A stretch of DNA of 64,000 nucleotides from Pikeienuella piscinae (GCF_011044155.1 NZ_CP049056.1:4220001-4284000), one strand, 5' to 3'. Counted from the stretch's first letter, positions 31,684 to 40,658 are shown. The notes: generated by a model not told the origin, from the letters alone. Numbers and translations are program-made.

Positions 31684-32559
31684 ATGCGCTCTGGAGTAAT
31701 CGCAAAGAAGCTGGGCATGACCCGGCTGTTCACCGAAGACGGCCGGCAGATTCCTGTCACCGTTCTGCAGATGGACAATGTTCAGGTCGTCGCGCAGCGC
31801 ACGGCCGAGCGTGACGGCTACACCGCCGTGCAGCTCGGGGCCGGCGCCGCGAAGGCGAAGAACGTCACGAAGCCGATGCGCGGCCATTTCGCGGTCGCCA
31901 AGATCGAGCCGAAGCGGAAGCTCACCGAGTTCCGCGTCGCGCCGGAGAACATGATCGGCGTCGGCGAGGAGTTGACCGCGGATCATTACTTCGCCGGCCA
32001 GTTCGTCGACGTCAGCGGCACCTCGGTCGGCAAGGGCTTCGCCGGCGCGATGAAGCGGCACAATTTTGGCGGGCTGCGCGCCTCCCACGGCGTTTCCGTC
32101 AGCCACCGCTCGCACGGTTCTACCGGCCAGTGCCAAGACCCGGGCAAGGTGTTCAAGGGCAAGAAGATGGCCGGCCACATGGGCGCCGCCCGGATCACCA
32201 CGCAGAACCTGCAGGTCGTCAAGACCGATAGTGAGCGCGGCCTGATCATGGTCAAGGGCGCGGTTCCCGGCTCCAAGGGCGGCTGGGTCACGATCAAGGA
32301 CGCGGTGAAGAAGGCGGCGCCGGAAGGCGTGATCCTGCCCGCCGCGCTCCGCTCCGCCGCCAAGGCGGCGCGCGAAGCGGCCGAAGCCGCCGCGGCCGAG
32401 TCCGCCGCCGCCGAGGCCGCGGAGGCCCAGCGCCTCGCCGCCGAGGCCGCCGAGGCCGAGGAAGCCGCGCTGAAGGCCGCGGAGGCTGATATCAAGGCTG
32501 GTGACGGCGACGGTGACGCGGCCGAGGGCGGGAAGCCCGAAGGAGGCGAAGAGAAATGA
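31684..32559 (+). CDS. rplC: 50S ribosomal protein L3 with long Ala/Glu-rich tail
   Basis: Early 23S assembly protein that reaches the peptidyl transferase centre. The L3 core (residues 1-220) has [50 protein letters not shown] (including the Gln region methylated in E. coli) and [11 protein letters not shown]. About 70 extra residues at the C-terminus consist of Ala/Glu repeats and an acidic Gly-rich end, so the 291-aa product is clearly longer than the usual 205-240 aa. The start is at ATG 31684. It overlaps rplD by 4 bp. Confidence 0.95.
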   Translation: MRSGVIAKKLGMTRLFTEDGRQIPVTVLQMDNVQVVAQRTAERDGYTAVQLGAGAAKAKNVTKPMRGHFAVAKIEPKRKLTEFRVAPENMIGVGEELTADHYFAGQFVDVSGTSVGKGFAGAMKRHNFGGLRASHGVSVSHRSHGSTGQCQDPGKVFKGKKMAGHMGAARITTQNLQVVKTDSERGLIMVKGAVPGSKGGWVTIKDAVKKAAPEGVILPAALRSAAKAAREAAEAAAAESAAAEAAEAQRLAAEAAEAEEAALKAAEADIKAGDGDGDAAEGGKPEGGEEK

Positions 32560-33176
32560 AGACCGATGTGATCAATCTCGACGCTGGCGCGGCGGGCTCG
32601 ATCGAGCTTGCGGACGAGGTGTTCGGCCTCGATCCGCGGGCCGACATCCTGCAGCGCGTGGTGCGCTGGCAGCTGGCGAAACGCCAGGCCGGCACCCACA
32701 AGACGCTGAGCCGGGGTGAAACCCATTATTCGACGAAGAAGATCGTCCGGCAGAAGGGGTCCGGCGGCGCGCGTCACGGTGATCGCGGCGTCACCATCTT
32801 CCGCGGCGGCGGCACGGCCAAGGGGCCGGTGGTGCGGAGCCACGCGCACAACCTTCAGAAGAAGGTTCGCGCGCTCGGGCTGCGTCACGCGCTTTCGGCC
32901 AAGGCGCAGGCTGGCGAGCTGATCGTGCTCGACGCCGCGACGTTGGAGAGCGGCAAGACGAAGGACCTGAAGACGGCGATGGAGAAGCTCGGCATCGGCA
33001 AGGCGCTGGTGATCGACGGCGCCGCGGTCGATGCGGGTTTCGCCCGCGCGGCCAGGAATATTCAGGGCCTGGATGTGCTGCCGAGCCGGGGCGCGAACGT
33101 CTACGACATTCTGCGCCGTGACCGGCTGGTCCTGACGACGGCCGCGGTCGCGGCCCTTGAGGAGCGTCTGAAATGA
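32556..33176 (+). CDS. rplD: 50S ribosomal protein L4
   Basis: A 206-aa L4/L1e-family protein lining the exit tunnel. The tunnel loop is visible ([30 protein letters not shown]), as is the conserved [18 protein letters not shown]. In E. coli L4 represses the S10 operon from the leader; no such leader was recognised here. It overlaps rplC and rplW by 4 bp each. Confidence 0.96.
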   Translation: MKTDVINLDAGAAGSIELADEVFGLDPRADILQRVVRWQLAKRQAGTHKTLSRGETHYSTKKIVRQKGSGGARHGDRGVTIFRGGGTAKGPVVRSHAHNLQKKVRALGLRHALSAKAQAGELIVLDAATLESGKTKDLKTAMEKLGIGKALVIDGAAVDAGFARAARNIQGLDVLPSRGANVYDILRRDRLVLTTAAVAALEERLK

Positions 33177-33469
33177 GCGCGAAAGCGGAGCAGTACGACG
33201 TTGTCCGTCGGCCGGTGATCACCGAGAAGGCGACCATGGCCTCTGAGGCCAACGCGGTCGTTTTCGAGGTCGCCAAGGCGGCGACGAAGCCCGAGATCAA
33301 GGCGGCGGTCGAGGCCCTCTTCAATGTGAAGGTCAAGGCCGTCAACACGACGATCACGAAGGGTAAGGTGAAACGGTTCAGAGGTCGTCCCGGCAGGCGG
33401 AACGACGTGAAGAAGGCCTATGTGACTCTCGAAGATGGCAACGCCATCGACGTGACCACGGGTCTTTGA
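33173..33469 (+). CDS. rplW: 50S ribosomal protein L23
   Basis: A 98-aa protein at the tunnel exit, docking site for SRP and trigger factor. [25 protein letters not shown] and [21 protein letters not shown] are typical. It overlaps rplD by 4 bp (ATGA). Confidence 0.96.
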   Translation: MSAKAEQYDVVRRPVITEKATMASEANAVVFEVAKAATKPEIKAAVEALFNVKVKAVNTTITKGKVKRFRGRPGRRNDVKKAYVTLEDGNAIDVTTGL

Positions 33470-33494
33470 GCCAACAGCAGCGGAAGACAGAAAG

Positions 33495-34334
33495 ATGGCG
33501 TTAAAATCGTACAAGCCGACGACGCCGGGCCAGCGCGGGCTGGTTCTGATCGACCGTTCGGAGCTGTGGAAAGGCCGTCCCGTCAAGTCCCTCACCGAGG
33601 GTCTGACGAAAAAGGGCGGGCGCAACAACACCGGACGGATCACGGCGCGGCGCATCGGCGGCGGAGCGAAGCGGCTCTATCGCGTGGTCGACTTCAAGCG
33701 GAGCAAACACGATGTGTCCGCGGTCGTGGAGCGGATCGAGTACGATCCGAACCGGACCGCCTTCATCGCGCTGATCCGCTATGAGGACGGTGAGCGGGCC
33801 TACATTCTGGCGCCGCAGCGCCTCGCCGTGGGCGACAGCGTGATCTCCGGCGCCAAGGTCGACGTGAAACCCGGCAACGCGATGCCCTTCTCGGGCATGC
33901 CTGTCGGCTCGATCGTCCACAATATCGAGATGAAGCCGGGCAAGGGCGGACAGATCGCCCGTTCGGCCGGGACCTACGCCCAGTTCGTCGGGCGGGGCGG
34001 CGGCTATGCGCAGATCCGGCTCTCATCGGGCGAGCTGCGCGCGGTGCGCCAGGAGTGCATGGCGACGATCGGCGCGGTTTCGAACCCCGACAATTCGAAC
34101 CAGAATCTCGGCAAGGCCGGCCGTGTCCGTCACATGGGCAAGCGGCCTTCGGTGCGGGGCGTGGTGATGAACCCGATCGATCACCCGCATGGCGGCGGCG
34201 AGGGCCGGACCTCGGGCGGCCGGCATCCGGTCACGCCCTGGGGCAAGCCGACCAAGGGCCACCGCACGCGCCACAACAAGGCGACAGATCAGTACATTCT
34301 GCGGAGCCGTCACGCCCGCAAGAACAAACGATAA
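33495..34334 (+). CDS. rplB: 50S ribosomal protein L2
   Basis: A 279-aa primary 23S rRNA binder needed for subunit association and peptidyl transfer. The family signature [22 protein letters not shown], with the conserved His, is intact, followed by [12 protein letters not shown] and the basic tail ending KNKR. Confidence 0.97.
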   Translation: MALKSYKPTTPGQRGLVLIDRSELWKGRPVKSLTEGLTKKGGRNNTGRITARRIGGGAKRLYRVVDFKRSKHDVSAVVERIEYDPNRTAFIALIRYEDGERAYILAPQRLAVGDSVISGAKVDVKPGNAMPFSGMPVGSIVHNIEMKPGKGGQIARSAGTYAQFVGRGGGYAQIRLSSGELRAVRQECMATIGAVSNPDNSNQNLGKAGRVRHMGKRPSVRGVVMNPIDHPHGGGEGRTSGGRHPVTPWGKPTKGHRTRHNKATDQYILRSRHARKNKR

Positions 34335-34349
34335 GAGAGGACGGTAAAC

Positions 34350-34628
34350 ATGCCACGTTCCGTCTGGAAGGGTCCGTTCGTCGACGCCCATGTCCTGAAG
34401 AAGGCCGAGAAGGCGCAGGGGTCCGGCAAGAACCAGGTCATCAAGATCTGGTCCCGCCGCTCCACCATCCTGCCGCAGTTCGTCGGGCTGACATTCGGCG
34501 TCTACAACGGCAAGAAGCACATTCCGGTCAATGTCTCGGAAGACATGATCGGCCACAAGTTCGGCGAGTTCTCGCCGACGCGCACCTATTACGGCCATAT
34601 GGCCGACAAGAAAGCGAAGCGGAGATAA
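34350..34628 (+). CDS. rpsS: 30S ribosomal protein S19
   Basis: A 92-aa head protein contacting S13 and the A-site t[40 protein letters not shown] and [19 protein letters not shown] are canonical. An AGAGAGGA site lies before the ATG. Confidence 0.97.
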   Translation: MPRSVWKGPFVDAHVLKKAEKAQGSGKNQVIKIWSRRSTILPQFVGLTFGVYNGKKHIPVNVSEDMIGHKFGEFSPTRTYYGHMADKKAKRR

Positions 34629-34631
34629 TCG

Positions 34632-35012
34632 ATGGGACAGTCGAAGAATCCCCGTCGCGAGGCCGAGAACGAGGCGCTGGCCGTGAGCCGGATGCTGAAA
34701 ACCAGCCCGCAGAAGCTTAACCTCGTCGCCGGGATGATCCGGAAGAAGCCGGTTGCGAAGGCGCTGGCCGATCTCAGCTTTTCGAAGAAGCGGATCGCGG
34801 TAGACGTGAAGAAGACGCTGCAGAGCGCCATCGCCAACGCCGAGAACAACCACGGTCTCGACGTCGACGATCTGGTGGTCGCGGAGGCTTACGTCGGCAA
34901 GAACCTGACGCTGAAGCGCGGCCAGCCGCGCGCCCGCGGCCGGTTCGGCAAGATACTGAAGCCGTTCGCGCAGATCACCATCAAGGTGCGGCAGGTCGAG
35001 GAGCAGGCCTAA
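34632..35012 (+). CDS. rplV: 50S ribosomal protein L22
   Basis: A 126-aa protein that lines the exit tunnel with a beta-hairpin. [42 protein letters not shown] and the hairpin tip [13 protein letters not shown] are visible. It starts 3 bp after rpsS and overlaps rpsC by one base. Confidence 0.96.
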   Translation: MGQSKNPRREAENEALAVSRMLKTSPQKLNLVAGMIRKKPVAKALADLSFSKKRIAVDVKKTLQSAIANAENNHGLDVDDLVVAEAYVGKNLTLKRGQPRARGRFGKILKPFAQITIKVRQVEEQA

Positions 35013-35707
35013 TGGGACAGAAAGTCAATCCGATCGGGCTGCGCCTGCAGGTCAACCGCACCTGGGACAGCCGCTGGTTCGCGAACACCAGGGATTATGG
35101 CCCGCTTCTGCACGAGGACCTGAAGATCAGGGACTTCATCAAGAAGAAATGCGCGAACGCCGGGGTTTCCCGTGTCGTGATCGAACGTCCGCACCGGAAA
35201 TGCCGGGTGACGATCCACACCGCGCGGCCCGGCGTGATCATCGGCAAGAAGGGCGCCGATATCGAGGGACTGCGCAAGGAAGTCGCGAAGCTGACGAAAT
35301 CGGAGCTGCATCTCAACATCGTCGAGATCAGGAAGCCCGAGGTCGACGCGCAGCTACTGGCAGAGAACGTGGCGCAGCAGCTTGAGCGCCGCGTGGCGTT
35401 TCGCCGCGCCATGAAGCGCGCGGTGCAGAACGCGATGCGGATGGGCGCGCAGGGGATCCGGATGAACCTCGCGGGCCGTCTCGGCGGCGCCGAGATCGCC
35501 CGGACCGAGTGGTATCGTGAAGGTCGTGTGCCGCTGCATACGCTCCGCGCCGATATCGATTACGCGCAGGCCGAGGCGAAGACCGCTTACGGTATCTGCG
35601 GCGTGAAGGTCTGGATCTTCAAGGGCGAGGTTCTTGAGCACGATCCGCAGGCCCATGACCGCCGTCAGGCCGAAAGCCAAGAGGGCGGCTCGCGCCCCGC
35701 GCGCTGA
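35012..35707 (+). CDS. rpsC: 30S ribosomal protein S3
   Basis: A 231-aa protein at the mRNA entry channel, with helicase role. The KH domain carries the GxxG loop ([16 protein letters not shown]); [23 protein letters not shown] is the standard N-terminus and [28 protein letters not shown] the C-terminal signature. Start overlaps the rplV stop (TAATG). Confidence 0.97.
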   Translation: MGQKVNPIGLRLQVNRTWDSRWFANTRDYGPLLHEDLKIRDFIKKKCANAGVSRVVIERPHRKCRVTIHTARPGVIIGKKGADIEGLRKEVAKLTKSELHLNIVEIRKPEVDAQLLAENVAQQLERRVAFRRAMKRAVQNAMRMGAQGIRMNLAGRLGGAEIARTEWYREGRVPLHTLRADIDYAQAEAKTAYGICGVKVWIFKGEVLEHDPQAHDRRQAESQEGGSRPAR

Positions 35708-35733
35708 GCCCGCCCTGCTGAGAGGATAGAAAG

Positions 35734-36147
35734 ATGCTGTCTCCGAAACGGACGAAATTCCGCAAACAGCACAAGGGCCGCATCCATGGCGAGGCCAAGG
35801 GCGGGTTTGATCTCAACTTCGGCCATTACGGCCTGAAGGCGAGCGAGCCCGAGCGGATCACCGCCCGGCAGATCGAGGCTGCGCGCCGCGCCCTGACCCG
35901 CCACATGAAGCGGCAGGGCAGGGTGTGGATCCGGATCTTCCCGGATGTGCCCGTCACGCAGAAACCCACCGAGGTCCGCATGGGCAAGGGCAAGGGTTCG
36001 GTCGAGTACTGGGCGGCCAAGGTGAAGCCCGGCCGCATCATGTTCGAGATTGACGGGGTGAGCGAGCCTGTGGCAAAGGAGGCGCTCCGATTGGCGGCGA
36101 TGAAGCTGCCGATCAAGTGCCGATTCGTTACGCGCGAGGACTGGTAA
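35734..36147 (+). CDS. rplP: 50S ribosomal protein L16
   Basis: A 137-aa protein at the A-site finger. [41 protein letters not shown] and [22 protein letters not shown] are canonical and the C-terminus is complete. Normally rpmC follows directly; here a hairpin terminator and 6.3 kb of foreign DNA intervene. Confidence 0.97.
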   Translation: MLSPKRTKFRKQHKGRIHGEAKGGFDLNFGHYGLKASEPERITARQIEAARRALTRHMKRQGRVWIRIFPDVPVTQKPTEVRMGKGKGSVEYWAAKVKPGRIMFEIDGVSEPVAKEALRLAAMKLPIKCRFVTREDW

Positions 36148-36173
36148 GATCAAAGGCCGCTGTGCCTCCGATT

Positions 36174-36209
36174 GAAGAGGCCTCGCCCAGAGCCGAGCGG
36201 GGCCTCTTC
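36174..36209. terminator. Terminator-like hairpin after rplP
   Basis: A 13-bp stem GAAGAGGCCTCGC / GCGGGGCCTCTTC (one T-G pair) with a 10-nt loop begins 27 bp after the rplP stop. A short GTTT follows on the plus strand. It can end the upstream half of the S10 operon and may also serve the convergent lipoprotein gene. Confidence 0.65.
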
Positions 36210-36275
36210 GTTTACACGCCGATCGGGGCGTCACGACGTCGGTTCACTCCTAACGATCGCCGTTCGCAGAACAGT

Positions 36276-37019
36276 CTACGATACGACGGAATTGCCCTGC
36301 TTGATCTGGGAGCGCACAGTCGCGCCGAAACTCTGCATCGCCTTGATCACCTCTACCTGAGACAGCCCTGCTGCGGAACCAGCAGCCCAATCTTCCGGCC
36401 GCCATGCGTCGCCATTCGGATTGGGCGCGATCAAATCCGGGTTGAAGCAGTAGTCTTTGGCGATCCGTTCATTCGGCGCCAAATTCAACGCGATCCTTGG
36501 GCCGACTGTCACGAGCGGAACGTATGCGTTTCTCTCGCCGCCGTAGTCGCTAAGCATTTTCCCGAAATCGCCACCTCCCAGCCAGGGAACAGCGCGGACA
36601 TAAGTGCAATCTGCTGTGGCGGAAGCGTAGCTGATCACCTCGCTGGCGAGATTCGAACTGTCCAGACAACTCGCAAACTCACCGAATTGTTTGCTTCCAA
36701 GCGCAGACTGTCTTGATATTATCACGATACGGTCGATAACTCCCCCGCTCTCACTGACAAGAACATGTGATTTTGCGGGAAAATTAGGATCGGTTGTCTG
36801 ATCAATCGTTCCGATTTCCACCCAGTCGCCTTCCTGCAAGGGAACTTGGAAGCCTTCGATTTCAATCGTTCCGAATTGGCCTTGTGTCACCGGTGGAACC
36901 TTGCGCAGCGAAGCATCGGAAGAAGTGGCGAAGTCCTTCTGCGGTGACACGCAGCCCGATATGAGTAGCGCGATGCAGACGTTCACAGCTAGAGCCGCGC
37001 CAGTTTTCAATCCGTGCAT
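36276..37019 (-). CDS. Predicted lipoprotein of unknown function
   Basis: A 247-aa protein with a clear lipoprotein signal: MHGLKTGAALAVNVCIALLISGC, lipobox LISGC with Cys23. The mature part has predicted beta strands and three further Cys (FASCLDSSN, TADCTYVRAVPWLGGGDFG, YCFNPDLIAPN) and includes a region after about residue 180 with RIALNLAPNE. No family recognised. It starts 15 bp after the stop of the split fecR-like gene, so the two probably formed an operon before IS5 entered. Confidence 0.65.
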   Translation of the reverse strand: MHGLKTGAALAVNVCIALLISGCVSPQKDFATSSDASLRKVPPVTQGQFGTIEIEGFQVPLQEGDWVEIGTIDQTTDPNFPAKSHVLVSESGGVIDRIVIISRQSALGSKQFGEFASCLDSSNLASEVISYASATADCTYVRAVPWLGGGDFGKMLSDYGGERNAYVPLVTVGPRIALNLAPNERIAKDYCFNPDLIAPNPNGDAWRPEDWAAGSAAGLSQVEVIKAMQSFGATVRSQIKQGNSVVS

Positions 37020-37034
37020 AATTGTGCCTCAATG

Positions 37035-37287
37035 TCAGTGACAGCCAAAACTTGAACTGGAGAAATTTTTAGGTGAGACGAATCCCTGATCAGCGCTTTT
37101 CGACGCTTTCGATTGCAGTCGCTGCATCGTTTCGATCGGCACGCTCATGGAGACGGATGAAACCATTGCGAGTTGCGCACTCATTGCCGAGATAGCGGCG
37201 TTAAGTGCGAGTGGCCAGCCAGCGGATACTCCGGAGGAGCCGTCATTCTTTATCGTCAGAGCCTGCCCCGAAATGAGTTGAGCGATA
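37035..37287 (-). pseudogene. 3' fragment of the split fecR-like gene
   Basis: Minus-strand open frame of about 84 codons continuing from the IS5 edge (DIAQLISGQALTIKNDG ... KNFSSSSFGCH) to a TGA at 37035-37037, 15 bp before the lipoprotein start. If IS5 and one TCA copy are removed, it joins the 5' fragment at 41451 but in the next frame; one extra G in the GGGGG run near 41459 would restore a single frame. Joined in the present frame, the product would end after about 14 more codons. The one-base offset may be a real mutation or a sequencing error. Confidence 0.6.
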
Positions 37288-37400
37288 TCAGAGGGTTGTG
37301 ATTCACGTCGGTTTGCAACGACTGACGGAGGCCCGATGCCCTGGGATGATATCGCCCGCGCGGAATATGCGCGACGGTCAGCGCGCTATGCAAGCGACCT

Positions 37401-37408
37401 GACGGATC
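37401..37408. repeat. Left 8-bp target duplication of the IS1-type element
   Basis: GACGGATC, identical to 40659-40666. Both lie in the IS5 transposase gene. Confidence 0.9.
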
Positions 37409-37427
37409 GGTAGTGGGTCAGTTTGAA
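37409..37427. repeat. Left terminal inverted repeat
   Basis: GGTAGTGGGTCAGTTTGAA, exact inverse of 40640-40658. Confidence 0.9.
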
Positions 37428-38314
37428 TTTTCCGGCTGACGCTTCTTGTAGGGGCCGCGCTTCGTGGGGGCAGGCTCAGCATCCTCAATCAGCTTCACGA
37501 TGTCCGAGATATCCCAAAGCCGATCAGTCAGGCCAGCGGCCATCGCCGGAGTGACGCGCAGCGTCTGGTGGACCTTCACGAAGTTGTAGAACATGAAGTG
37601 CAGCGCCACAGCGTAGCAGTGGTTCTCGACCTTCTTGGAGAAGCCGTTGGTCAGACGGGTGAAGCGGCGCATGTGCATACGCATCGTCAGGTTCTGGCGC
37701 TCAACATGCGAGGTGCTGACCAGCTTGGGATCGGGCGAGCCTTCCACCCGGCGCTTCTTGATGCCAGTGCATTCGGCGGGGCTGTATTTCTTTTCGTGCC
37801 CCTTGGAGCCGGTCTCGCCGCCGTAAATCTTGATGAGCTGCGCATAGTCCACGTCGCCGCCGAACGCGCCCTCAACGGCCTCCAGATAGGCTTTGTGGCC
37901 GTCCGTGGTTAGCTGGACGCGGTTCGCCAGACGGGCTCGCAGATCGTCCATGAAGGCGATGGCGTATTCGCTGTCACGTCCGCCGACCATATAGGACACG
38001 ATCAGCTTGCTCTCGCTGTCGAGCGCCGTCCACGTCCAGGTGTCGCCCGCGCCCTCGGGAGCGGCCTTCGCACCAGCGACGTTCTTCTGCTTGGCGTAGG
38101 TGAACGACCAGATCTCATCGCACTGGACGACGGAAGCCTTCACGTCGCGAACGTTGGCGTCGTGATATTCCGAGCAAGCCTTGCCCGCGTCGATCAGGAG
38201 CTTGTTGACGGTGTTCTTGGACACATCTGCGACGCGCGCCGTGGCGCGAATGCTGTTGCCCTCAACCAGAAGGCGGAGGATCAGGGCGCGGGTCTTGGTG
38301 TCCAGCTTGTTCAT
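37418..38314 (-). CDS. IS1-family transposase (DDE)
   Basis: A 298-aa single-ORF IS1-type transposase. An N-terminal HTH (SIRATARVADVSKNTVNKLL) precedes the catalytic DDE: Asp66 in VQCDEIWSF, Asp138 in TTDGHKAY and Glu205 in HVERQNLTMRMHMRRFTR. The C-terminus is basic (KRGPYKKRQ). All catalytic residues are intact and the ends are perfect, so the element may still be mobile. It is read from the same intergenic region as higB, which holds a palindrome. Confidence 0.9.
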   Translation of the reverse strand: MNKLDTKTRALILRLLVEGNSIRATARVADVSKNTVNKLLIDAGKACSEYHDANVRDVKASVVQCDEIWSFTYAKQKNVAGAKAAPEGAGDTWTWTALDSESKLIVSYMVGGRDSEYAIAFMDDLRARLANRVQLTTDGHKAYLEAVEGAFGGDVDYAQLIKIYGGETGSKGHEKKYSPAECTGIKKRRVEGSPDPKLVSTSHVERQNLTMRMHMRRFTRLTNGFSKKVENHCYAVALHFMFYNFVKVHQTLRVTPAMAAGLTDRLWDISDIVKLIEDAEPAPTKRGPYKKRQPENSN

Positions 38315-38362
38315 GAGATTGATATAATTTCAAAATGACCGATAGTCAAGCATATTACAAAA

Positions 38363-38379
38363 TTAACGCATGGCGTTAA
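38363..38379. promoter_or_regulatory. Palindromic operator between transposase and higB
   Basis: TTAACGC ATG GCGTTAA, perfect 7-bp inverted repeat, located between the divergent transposase and higB genes. HigA-type antitoxins bind palindromes at their own promoters, so this is the likely HigA site. From here it could also affect transposase transcription. Confidence 0.6.
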
Positions 38380-38387
38380 GTCGATCA

Positions 38388-38416
38388 TTGACCTCCGGAG
38401 CGGGCGGATATATGTA
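38388..38416 (+). promoter_or_regulatory. Candidate higBA promoter
   Basis: TTGACC, 17 bp, TATGTA directly upstream of higB. The distance from the -10 box to the ATG (8 bp) suggests a leaderless or nearly leaderless mRNA; no ribosome binding site is visible. Confidence 0.4.
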
Positions 38417-38424
38417 GAGTCGGC

Positions 38425-38721
38425 ATGGAAGTGAAGTTCGCAAACGACGATCTGGCACGAATATGCACAGACGATGCTCACAAGATTGGGCTGCCGGTCG
38501 CCGTGATTAAAGCCGCTCGAAAGACGCTGTTGAAGCTCGAGGCTGCGACGTTCGAAAGCGACCTCTTTAACCTCGGGGGGCTGGATTACAAAATCCGCAA
38601 GGGAGCCGAAAATGGAACAAGGCAAGTTCGCGTGAACAGGCAGTATCGAATTTTCTTCACGGTATCAGGTGAGGGAGCAGGCGCTGTAGCCACAGTCACC
38701 TTTATTGGCGACCCGCACTAA
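38425..38721 (+). CDS. higB: HigB/RelE-family toxin
   Basis: A 98-aa RelE-superfamily ribosome-dependent mRNase-like protein. The fold signature is visible: a helical N-terminal part, LGGLDYKIRKGAENGTRQVRVNRQYRIFFTV and VTFIGDPH at the end, where basic and C-terminal residues typically act on mRNA. Toxin-first order with the antitoxin 12 bp downstream is typical of HigBA. It is cargo of the IS1-type element. Confidence 0.85.
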   Translation: MEVKFANDDLARICTDDAHKIGLPVAVIKAARKTLLKLEAATFESDLFNLGGLDYKIRKGAENGTRQVRVNRQYRIFFTVSGEGAGAVATVTFIGDPH

Positions 38722-38733
38722 GGAGGGCACTCA

Positions 38734-39888
38734 ATGAGCATCGCTGCACTATTGAAAGAAGTCCCTCATCCGGGGGAGTTCATTCGAGACGAACTTGAGG
38801 CGCGCGGGTGGGCGCAGCGCGACCTCGCATACATTCTGGGCGTTAAAGAGCAGGCTATTAACCCGATCATGTCGGGCAAGCGTGGTATCAGCCCGGACAT
38901 GGCTCGGTCGCTTTCTAAAGCATTTGGGATTTCTGCGGAGTATTTTTTGAACCTCCAGAAAGCGTACGAGTTGTCCACCGCTAACGAGGCGGACCCCGCG
39001 ATTGAGCGTAGGGCGAAACTGCAATCGATCTTTCCAATTCGGGAGATGATTAAAAGAAACTGGTTCGAATACACGCAAGATATCTCGCTCCTTGAGGCGC
39101 AGGTAATGCGTTTTTTCGGGACCAATTCTTTGGATCAGGTTCCTTGCCTGACACATAACGCAAAGAAGGGTGGAGACTATTCCGAGACCACGCCCCTGCA
39201 GTGGGCATGGCTGTATCGCGTCAAACAGATCGCCCAGGAAATCGTCGTCCCCGCATACTCAGAGAAGAAACTTGAGGGGGCGCTTGGTGAGCTTGAACGT
39301 CTCTTGGTTGATCCGGAGGAAATCAGAAATGTGCCGCGCATTCTCGCCGATGCGGGTATTCGGTTCGTTGTGGTGGAAACTCTGCCAAAGGCGAATATCG
39401 ACGGCGTATGCTTTTGGCTGGACGGCAAGTCTCCCGTTATCGGCATGACGTGCCGTCACGACAGGATCGACAATTTCTGGTTTGTGCTGCGTCACGAAAT
39501 TGAACACCTGCTGCACAAGGATGGGCAAAGAAACCAGCTATCGTCTGAGATTGTGGATGTTGACCTCGACCCAGAAGCGGAGAATTTGCCGGAAGAAGAA
39601 ATGCGGGCCAACAGTGCCGCCTCGCAGTTTTGCGCAGATCAAGACGCGCTGGAATCCTTTGTGATCCGCAAATATCCCTATATGGCAGAGCGAGATACGC
39701 TTGGTTTGGCGCGACGTTTGCAGCGCCACCCTGGCATTATTGTTGGGCAACTACAGTACAAGATGTCGGTGCAGTACAAGGTCAACAAATACAGTTGGCT
39801 TGCGAAGCATAAGGTCAAAATCAGGCAGTTCCTAAAGGGGGCTGCAACTATGGACGGGTGGGGCGATCCTGTCCCTTTGAACCTTTAA
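38734..39888 (+). CDS. higA: HigA-like antitoxin fused to an ImmA/IrrE metallopeptidase domain
   Basis: A 384-aa fusion. Residues about 10-75 are a HigA-type XRE helix-turn-helix (PHPGEFIRDELEARGWAQRDLAYILGVKEQ, SGKRGISPDMARSLSKAFGISAEYFL). Residues about 200-330 hold an ImmA/IrrE zinc peptidase: HEIEH at 254-258 and EEMRANSAASQFC as the third-ligand region. The length fits fused HigA-ImmA proteins, which are often found beside HigB. It probably neutralises HigB, represses from the 38363 palindrome and may cleave a regulator. Confidence 0.82.
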   Translation: MSIAALLKEVPHPGEFIRDELEARGWAQRDLAYILGVKEQAINPIMSGKRGISPDMARSLSKAFGISAEYFLNLQKAYELSTANEADPAIERRAKLQSIFPIREMIKRNWFEYTQDISLLEAQVMRFFGTNSLDQVPCLTHNAKKGGDYSETTPLQWAWLYRVKQIAQEIVVPAYSEKKLEGALGELERLLVDPEEIRNVPRILADAGIRFVVVETLPKANIDGVCFWLDGKSPVIGMTCRHDRIDNFWFVLRHEIEHLLHKDGQRNQLSSEIVDVDLDPEAENLPEEEMRANSAASQFCADQDALESFVIRKYPYMAERDTLGLARRLQRHPGIIVGQLQYKMSVQYKVNKYSWLAKHKVKIRQFLKGAATMDGWGDPVPLNL

Positions 39889-39898
39889 GGAGGTCGAA

Positions 39899-40369
39899 AT
39901 GGCCAAATACAAAGAGCAGCTTCAAGGGGTGTGGCATAGGTATGAAGCCGAGCATGGCTCTGTGCCCGCTACTGCGCGCGAGGCAGTCGCATGGGGGATA
40001 TCTAAGGGCATGATTGAAATGCCCAAGGTTGATCCCTTGGATAAGCTGGCGTCTGACATGTCCACCGCACTTCGGGAAGAATACGCTACCGACAAAGATG
40101 GTCGTCGCTATCGCGTCAATCATGCCGTGCGCGTAAGCAAGGGCGGCGTCCAATATACATTTTGGGCCATCATGAAAGATGCTCCAAGGGAGCACATGCA
40201 GAAGGCTTTCATTCAACGTCGAGAGCAGATCGTTGGCGACTGTGTGCAACTCAACACCGATGTCGAGGCTTACAATGCAATTCACGAAGGCCAGCGACCG
40301 ATCCAGATGCTGTTTGATTTCCGTGACGACATCGAGGAGCGCAAGTTTAGCGCAGAAGTAGCTGCCTAG
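39899..40369 (+). CDS. Third gene of the higBA operon, unknown function
   Basis: A 156-aa protein following higA by 10 bp with an AAGGAGGT ribosome binding site. It has two parts: a helical N-terminus (YKEQLQGVWHRYEAEHGSVPATAREAVAWGIS) and a charged region ending in FDFRDDIEERKF. No known domain recognised. Its place next to a HigA-ImmA fusion suggests a substrate, partner or chaperone; this is inference. It overlaps the convergent KGG-motif gene by 4 bp at the 3' ends. Confidence 0.6.
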   Translation: MAKYKEQLQGVWHRYEAEHGSVPATAREAVAWGISKGMIEMPKVDPLDKLASDMSTALREEYATDKDGRRYRVNHAVRVSKGGVQYTFWAIMKDAPREHMQKAFIQRREQIVGDCVQLNTDVEAYNAIHEGQRPIQMLFDFRDDIEERKFSAEVAA

Positions 40370-40581
40370 CCCTTCTTCCAGCGTGCTTCGGCAGCGACAC
40401 GCGCTATCTCTTCGCGCTGCTGCGGCGTGAGAGACGCTGCTCGCGCCTCGCCGCCCTTTTTCCCGCCCTTACGCTGTGCAGACGTGTCTGGATCGTGTAT
40501 CGCGTCCTCCCCCGTAGCAATATCCGCCACCAGCTTCGCAAGCTGGTTCGCATCGGCGGGGCGTTTGGGTCTCTGTGTCAT
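40366..40581 (-). CDS. Small basic KGG-motif protein
   Basis: A 71-aa protein. The N-terminus is TQRPKRPADANQLAKLVADIATGE; the middle has GGKKGGEARAASLTPQQREEIARVAAEARW, a KGG-repeat-like pattern found in small proteins that often accompany mobile elements in alphaproteobacteria. The function is unknown. It lies inside the right end of the IS1-type element. Confidence 0.6.
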   Translation of the reverse strand: MTQRPKRPADANQLAKLVADIATGEDAIHDPDTSAQRKGGKKGGEARAASLTPQQREEIARVAAEARWKKG

Positions 40582-40639
40582 GCCCTCAATATGGCGATGG
40601 GCGCGACCCAGGGCAAATCAAAGCTGCGATAGGCTGGAT

Positions 40640-40658
40640 TTCAAACTGACCCACTACC
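40640..40658. repeat. Right terminal inverted repeat
   Basis: TTCAAACTGACCCACTACC, exact inverse of the left end at 37409-37427. Confidence 0.9.

Larger units (their letters stand above)
37409..40658. mobile_element. 3250-bp IS1-type element with toxin-antitoxin cargo
   Basis: The two ends carry a perfect 19-bp inverted repeat, GGTAGTGGGTCAGTTTGAA reading inward, and are flanked by the 8-bp duplication GACGGATC (the IS1 family usually makes 8-9 bp). Contents: DDE transposase on the minus strand at the left end, then a divergent higB-higA/ImmA-unknown operon, then a small KGG-motif gene on the minus strand at the right end. The transposase stop lies 9 bp inside the left end. Exact ends and duplication show a recent transposition of the whole unit. 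Confidence 0.88.

Noticed and set aside
36117-36716. 199-aa plus-strand frame after rplP
   Set aside because: It runs out of the rplP end and lies antisense to the lipoprotein gene.
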